A stretch of DNA of 64,000 nt, taken from Halocaridina rubra. Its lineage: Eukaryota > Arthropoda > Malacostraca > Decapoda > Atyidae. The translations under genes were made by a program, and so were the position numbers. The first letter of the stretch is position 1; each line of letters begins with the position of its first letter. The notes under the pieces were generated by a model. The model saw nothing but the letters and a program-made list of their open reading frames with translations. It was not told where the DNA came from and made no database searches. Below are positions 60,079 through 64,000 of the stretch, in pieces. The DNA lies in contig JAXCGZ010009466.1 of NCBI GenBank assembly GCA_037179515.1, positions 52,501-116,500 on the forward strand, in the 5' to 3' direction.

Positions 60079-61377
60079 ATGGGTTCCCGTATGGAACTCA
60101 GTACTTTGGGTATGTGGCAGGGGGCAGTATTTATGGTGTTATGGATTGCCTATGGATCAACATATCTTTTAAGGAAACCATTGGGTGTCATTAAGGATGA
60201 TCTGGAAATAGGTTTGAAAGTCAATGCTGCGAGTTTAGGTTGGGTAGACACAGCATTACTACTTCCCTATGCTGTTGTCTCTCTTACATTGGGCTCTTTA
60301 GGTGATCTGTTAGGTCCTCGTATCACATTAGCTGGAGGGCTCATCCTTGCAGCTGCAGCTACAGTGCCCATGGCTGTTTGTCAATCTCTTGTTCCCATGT
60401 TGATATTGTTGGTAATTAATGGTGCTGGACAGTCTTTGTGTTGGCCAGCTGCCTGTTCTCTTTTGTCACGTTGGTTTCCTGATGATTCCCGCAACTCTGT
60501 GTTTGGAATGTTTGGTACATGTTGCTTTGTTGGTGGTTTGGCAGGCACTGGTCTTGCTGTGTTCCTGCAAGCCTCGTATGGTTGGAGAGGTGTATTTTTA
60601 CCCCCAGCAGCCATTGTAGCTGCTATGGGTGTATTGGTGTTTTTTGTTGGTTTTAACCCTGATGACCGTGGATTGGTTGTACCTGGAAGAGCTGTTGATC
60701 AGCAGGACCAGACTAGCAGTAAAACCAAAGTTAAAACTTCATTTGTCTCAATATGGCAAATACCCCTTGTACCAGAAATATCCATTGCAATGTTCTGTGT
60801 GAAAGCTGTACGTTTTGCACTTATGTTTTGGTTGCCTTTGTATTATCTCCGACATTTAGGATACTCCAAAGTTAATGCTGGTTTAGCCTCAACGGCCTTT
60901 GAGATAGGTGGAGTTATAGGGAGTGCATTTGTGGGTGTGGTTGTTGATCGCTGGATGGGTGGTAAAGCTATTTTAGCAAGCTCAATTGGTATTGCTGGCT
61001 CTGCAGTCATGTTAATTATTTTTATGCTTACATCATCTTGGGGTCCCGTATTCCATACTGTGTTTCTAGTTCTTGCAGGTGCATTGAATTGTGGCCCTGA
61101 TGTGTTGCTGGCTGGCTCAGTTGCTTCTAACATAGGTGAACGTGAAGGTAGAGCAGCTTCAGCAGTTACTGGTTTTGTTAATGGAATGGGATCTTTAGGA
61201 ACAGTTTTAGAAGGACCGTTGGTTGCATTTACCGCTTCTTGGTATGGCTGGTCTTCTCTAGTTCCTGTCATGATTATGTTTTCATGTTTGGGTGCTTTTG
61301 CAACCGTGAAGGCCAATATGAAGCACACGAAAATTATGGGCAGGGTGAAGCTTCCAGTGACAGTGGAAACTGCATAA
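60079..61377 (+). CDS. Major facilitator transporter, organophosphate/SLC37-like, intronless, 432 aa
   Basis: The product is a 12-TM major facilitator. Features shared with the organophosphate:phosphate antiporter/SLC37 group are YLLRKPLGVIKDDL after TM1, GSLGDLLGPR between TM2 and TM3, NGAGQSLCWPAACSLLSRW, ASYGWRGVF, STAFEIGGVIGSA with VVDRWMGGK in the second half, LNCGPDVLLAGSVA and AVTGFVNGMGSLG. SLC37 proteins exchange sugar or glycerol phosphates for phosphate, often at the ER membrane. The substrate here is not determined, and no KKXX-type ER retrieval signal is present (C-terminus PVTVETA). ATG at 60079 is the first; the frame opens upstream only on TTG. It is a single exon in a region where neighbours have kilobase introns, so it may be a retrogene or anciently intronless. 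It is intact. Confidence 0.8.
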   Translation: MGSRMELSTLGMWQGAVFMVLWIAYGSTYLLRKPLGVIKDDLEIGLKVNAASLGWVDTALLLPYAVVSLTLGSLGDLLGPRITLAGGLILAAAATVPMAVCQSLVPMLILLVINGAGQSLCWPAACSLLSRWFPDDSRNSVFGMFGTCCFVGGLAGTGLAVFLQASYGWRGVFLPPAAIVAAMGVLVFFVGFNPDDRGLVVPGRAVDQQDQTSSKTKVKTSFVSIWQIPLVPEISIAMFCVKAVRFALMFWLPLYYLRHLGYSKVNAGLASTAFEIGGVIGSAFVGVVVDRWMGGKAILASSIGIAGSAVMLIIFMLTSSWGPVFHTVFLVLAGALNCGPDVLLAGSVASNIGEREGRAASAVTGFVNGMGSLGTVLEGPLVAFTASWYGWSSLVPVMIMFSCLGAFATVKANMKHTKIMGRVKLPVTVETA

Positions 61378-61969
61378 CTTTTAAAGAGCTTCACTAATGC
61401 ACAAAAAATGTATACCGAAGTATCTCTCATATATTATCCTGGAAATTAATTTTGTTTATTGTCGTGATGCATCTGTTTAAGTGCGATTATGTACTCTAGT
61501 CAGCAGTTTTCGTTGTGATTTGCTTTAGGGAATTCATTAGGAGTCCATCTTATTTCTTGAATAGTCTTCATTTATGTCTATCATTCGGGTGTTGAATTGT
61601 TTTGGTATCATTATATTCAGAAAATTTAAGTTTTAATCAGTTTAAAGTCAATTAACGAGGGAACAATATAAAGTAAGTTTGATGAGGATTAATATACATT
61701 TCATCTTTACTATTTAAGAGATAGGGATTGTGATTTATATGTTAAAAGATAATGATGTTTTGAATCAAATGACAAGGGGCGTAAATGATTTGAGTCTTCT
61801 GATTATATTTGGAATATCTTGGCTGTCCTGTTGTGCTTGTACCCTGTTGGATTGTTTTTAAGTAAAAAACTTTAAATACATCGATAGAGAAATTGAAAAA
61901 TACGTTTTCATAAATGAATATGGTTGTCTTAGTATGTCTTTACAGTTTACTAACTCAAGGCTTACTGTA

Positions 61970-61975
61970 AATAAA
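61970..61975 (+). terminator. Poly(A) signal candidate for the transporter gene
   Basis: AATAAA lies about 590 bp after the transporter stop. I saw no AATAAA in the 125 bp between the sorting nexin stop and the transporter ATG, so both ORFs could end at this signal. Confidence 0.4.
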
Positions 61976-63804
61976 GATATATGAGACTTTGTAATTTTAC
62001 AGTCAGGTATACTGCTGTAGAGATACAATTCAGTATCCTTTTATATATATAATGTATCATTGGATTTATTTACAATACATGCATTTTTTATTTTATTTTG
62101 TTGCACCTCTACCGTTCATATTTATTGCTTATAAATTTTTCATAGCCGAAATTGGTAAAATCATGGTCACAGATGATATATGTAAATTGCCATAAGATTT
62201 TTTCCTTTTAGTTTCCCTTTAATAGAATTTCTGACAAGTGTTCCTTGGGCCTGACCTTGATATATGTGTGCACAAATGTTAGAATTTACTTGTTGATACA
62301 GACTCTTGAGGGTGGACCTTGTGATGTGGGTAATTAAAAATTCATCCATATTTAAAATTCCTTGTTTTATCCTCCTTTTTATGCATCTATAAAAATTTTT
62401 ATGTACAGTTTTGTAAGTTTACATTTTTATATTACTGTACTGTATTGAGTTTCTTGACATTTTTCATGCAATTAAGTATCAAATCCTCTTACTTCATCAT
62501 GTTCATTATTTATAGGGGGACAGAAGCATGACAATAAGTGAATATTTTTATTGTATTTTTCTTTTAGTGGCCACCCAGCTGACTATAGTGTGAGAGGACA
62601 GTATACAATATATGGACAACCAAAATTGGAAAATGCCTATTAAGACATAGTTGATTTTCTGTTACATTTTAATGAAAATGTGTTTCATTCTTTCACTTTC
62701 AGTACAATAGTCGCAATTCCCCTGTAAGGGGGAATGGCTGGATCGAAGCAGAAGCATTCACCATAAGCCAAACATACCTCAATAACTGCTCTTAGCTTTT
62801 TGGGGAACTTTTGATACCTTTGTAATATTCTCTGACTCTATACCCATTTACTTCTTGAACTTTGCCATACAATAGCCTGGTGTTAAGGGAGAAGGAATTT
62901 CACTCATACCCAGAGTATTGTTGTAGGAAAACAAAAAGATATCCCTGGTGGCCGGAGAGAAGAGAATACATTCCTCATATTCCTGTGTGTCCTAGGAGAG
63001 GAAAGAGAGTATCGATGATAATGGAAGAACTTGAAATCCACACCAGTATGTCATGCATGTTATGTGAAATAACTTACGTGGATATTGGAGCTGGATGTTT
63101 GCATTACTTCCCCTTTTTGCTTGAATACAACTGTCAGAAGATATGGAGACTGAAAGAGTATGTTAAAGCCCTTCTTATTCACTTCTGTTGTTGCAGTTGT
63201 GGTCACCCAGCTGGGTTCAGAAGGATATGGCATCTTATTTGGAAAATGCATCTATAATGGTAGTGTGTATGCTTCTCATATTATCTGCCAGCATATTTGA
63301 TTGATAGAAAATAACTTATTACTCGCAAGATATAAATCTTCCCTAAAAAAATATACATTCAGATAAAAATAAAATTATATTAAAGCATCATGTGTCAAGT
63401 AACTTCTAATGAAAAATTAATTTGAACATTTGAATCCCTAAATCATTAGGATATGAAGCCCTAATCATACATTTTCACTTAGAGTGTAATAATAACTTTT
63501 TAAGAGTCCTCTGTAGAATGTTACCTTGTATTCATAGACTGCATATATTGTTGTTGATATATATTACTTGAGTATCATTAGTACTTGGAAGAATGTTTGT
63601 TTATCATTATTTCCCAGTGAAAAAAATTGTCAATATAAAATTTTCAATAGATGTTTTTATAAGAAATTTTTTTATTATTCCTTCTTTGTGAACAAAATGA
63701 TTGTCATTATACTTTTCTCACTTTGCATGTGTTCCTTTGCAGTATACCATAATAAAAATGGCAATTATATTAAGAAAATCCGGTTCCACATATTATAACA
63801 GCTA
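61976..63804. other. Unannotated stretch with weak repeat traces
   Basis: No gene was recognised. The motif shared with 26641 and 58953 lies at 62765-62812 (minus strand), and a weak RTE-like leader similarity lies at 62935-63005. The 131-codon frame at 62862-63257 has no family-like features. Confidence 0.35.
62765..62812 (-). repeat. Short interspersed motif shared with 26641 and 58953
   Basis: The minus strand reads ccccaaaaagctaagagcag, then ttattgaggtatgtttggct. Confidence 0.4.
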
Positions 63805-64000
63805 CCTTTATATTTGTGTGTATTTCAAATAAAATCGTATTTACAGCTATGTGTTTGGTATTTTTCTTTTATAATCAATATAATCCTTCAATGTAATCAA
63901 ATGTATAATCAAATAAATAAAATGAAGCCATTAACTTGATAAATATGAATACAGCAGTGCCGCTGGCTGTGTATTCGTGTATTTAGAATAAAATCGTATT
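63805..64000 (-). mobile_element. Tigger-family leader repeats, cut by the window end
   Basis: On the minus strand the units match the 10584, 15195 and 24950 leaders: aatacgattttattc at the edge, cagcactgctgtattca, tttatcaagttaatggcttc, and tacattgaaggattata. At least one full ~130-bp unit and part of the next are visible. The rest of the element lies outside the window. Confidence 0.6.

Noticed and set aside
62862..63257. 131-codon Cys-rich plus-strand frame
   Set aside because: No signal peptide and no ordered cysteine pattern; part overlaps a weak LINE-leader similarity.
62561..63260. Two acceptor-like sites followed by similar tgg(c/t)cacccagctg segments
   Set aside because: Similarity beyond about 15 bases is patchy and spacing differs, so chance or old repeat debris is likelier than duplicated exons.

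Overview
This window is eukaryotic genomic DNA, almost certainly arthropod and most likely a decapod crustacean. The lineage is an inference from the pasilla-type (not vertebrate-type) Nova protein, the very long (TA)n microsatellites, the tRNA-derived SINEs and LINE families, and an IL-17-like cytokine gene. Four protein-coding genes are supported, and about half the window is transposon-derived. Many apparent ORFs start on non-ATG codons, and I corrected starts where I could.

Layout. 0-4.97 kb: SINE, LINE RNase-H remnant, a nearly complete RTE-like LINE (+) and a hAT transposase remnant (-). 5.5-6.7 kb: a single-exon IL-17-like secreted cytokine gene (+) with TATA box and poly(A) signal. 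8.5-15.9 kb: LINE remnants, then a cluster of Tigger/pogo DNA transposons sitting in (TA)n microsatellites, including a Tigger nested in a Tigger and a 251-bp MITE. 16-21.7 kb: repeat-poor, no gene recognised, possibly the long 3' UTR of the next gene. 21.7-34.5 kb (-): a complete Nova/pasilla KH-domain splicing regulator whose six coding exons join in phase to 559 codons. Its introns hold Tigger, LINE and LINE-derived insertions and a 709-bp terminal-inverted-repeat element with 30-bp repeat arrays.

34.9-43 kb: SINE, a 232-bp foldback element, and a CR1/L2-group LINE (+) apparently nested in an older copy of its own family (-). 43-53 kb: microsatellites, mostly unannotated DNA, and an internally deleted jockey/CR1-like LINE (-) carrying a SINE. 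53.3-59.95 kb (+): a three-exon SNX24-type PX-domain sorting nexin of 165 aa. Its 5.8-kb first intron holds a decayed RTE-like LINE that carries at least two further insertions. 60.08-61.38 kb (+): an intronless 432-aa major-facilitator transporter of the organophosphate/SLC37 type, 125 bp downstream of the sorting nexin stop; a perfect 32-bp palindrome lies in the gap. The window ends inside another Tigger 5' leader.

Functionally the four genes are unrelated: immune cytokine, nuclear RNA-binding protein, endosomal phosphoinositide-binding protein and membrane transporter. The unifying theme is layered transposition: TA-targeting DNA elements in (TA)n tracts, LINEs in LINEs, and a short non-autonomous retroelement family that appears to be built from the two ends of a LINE.
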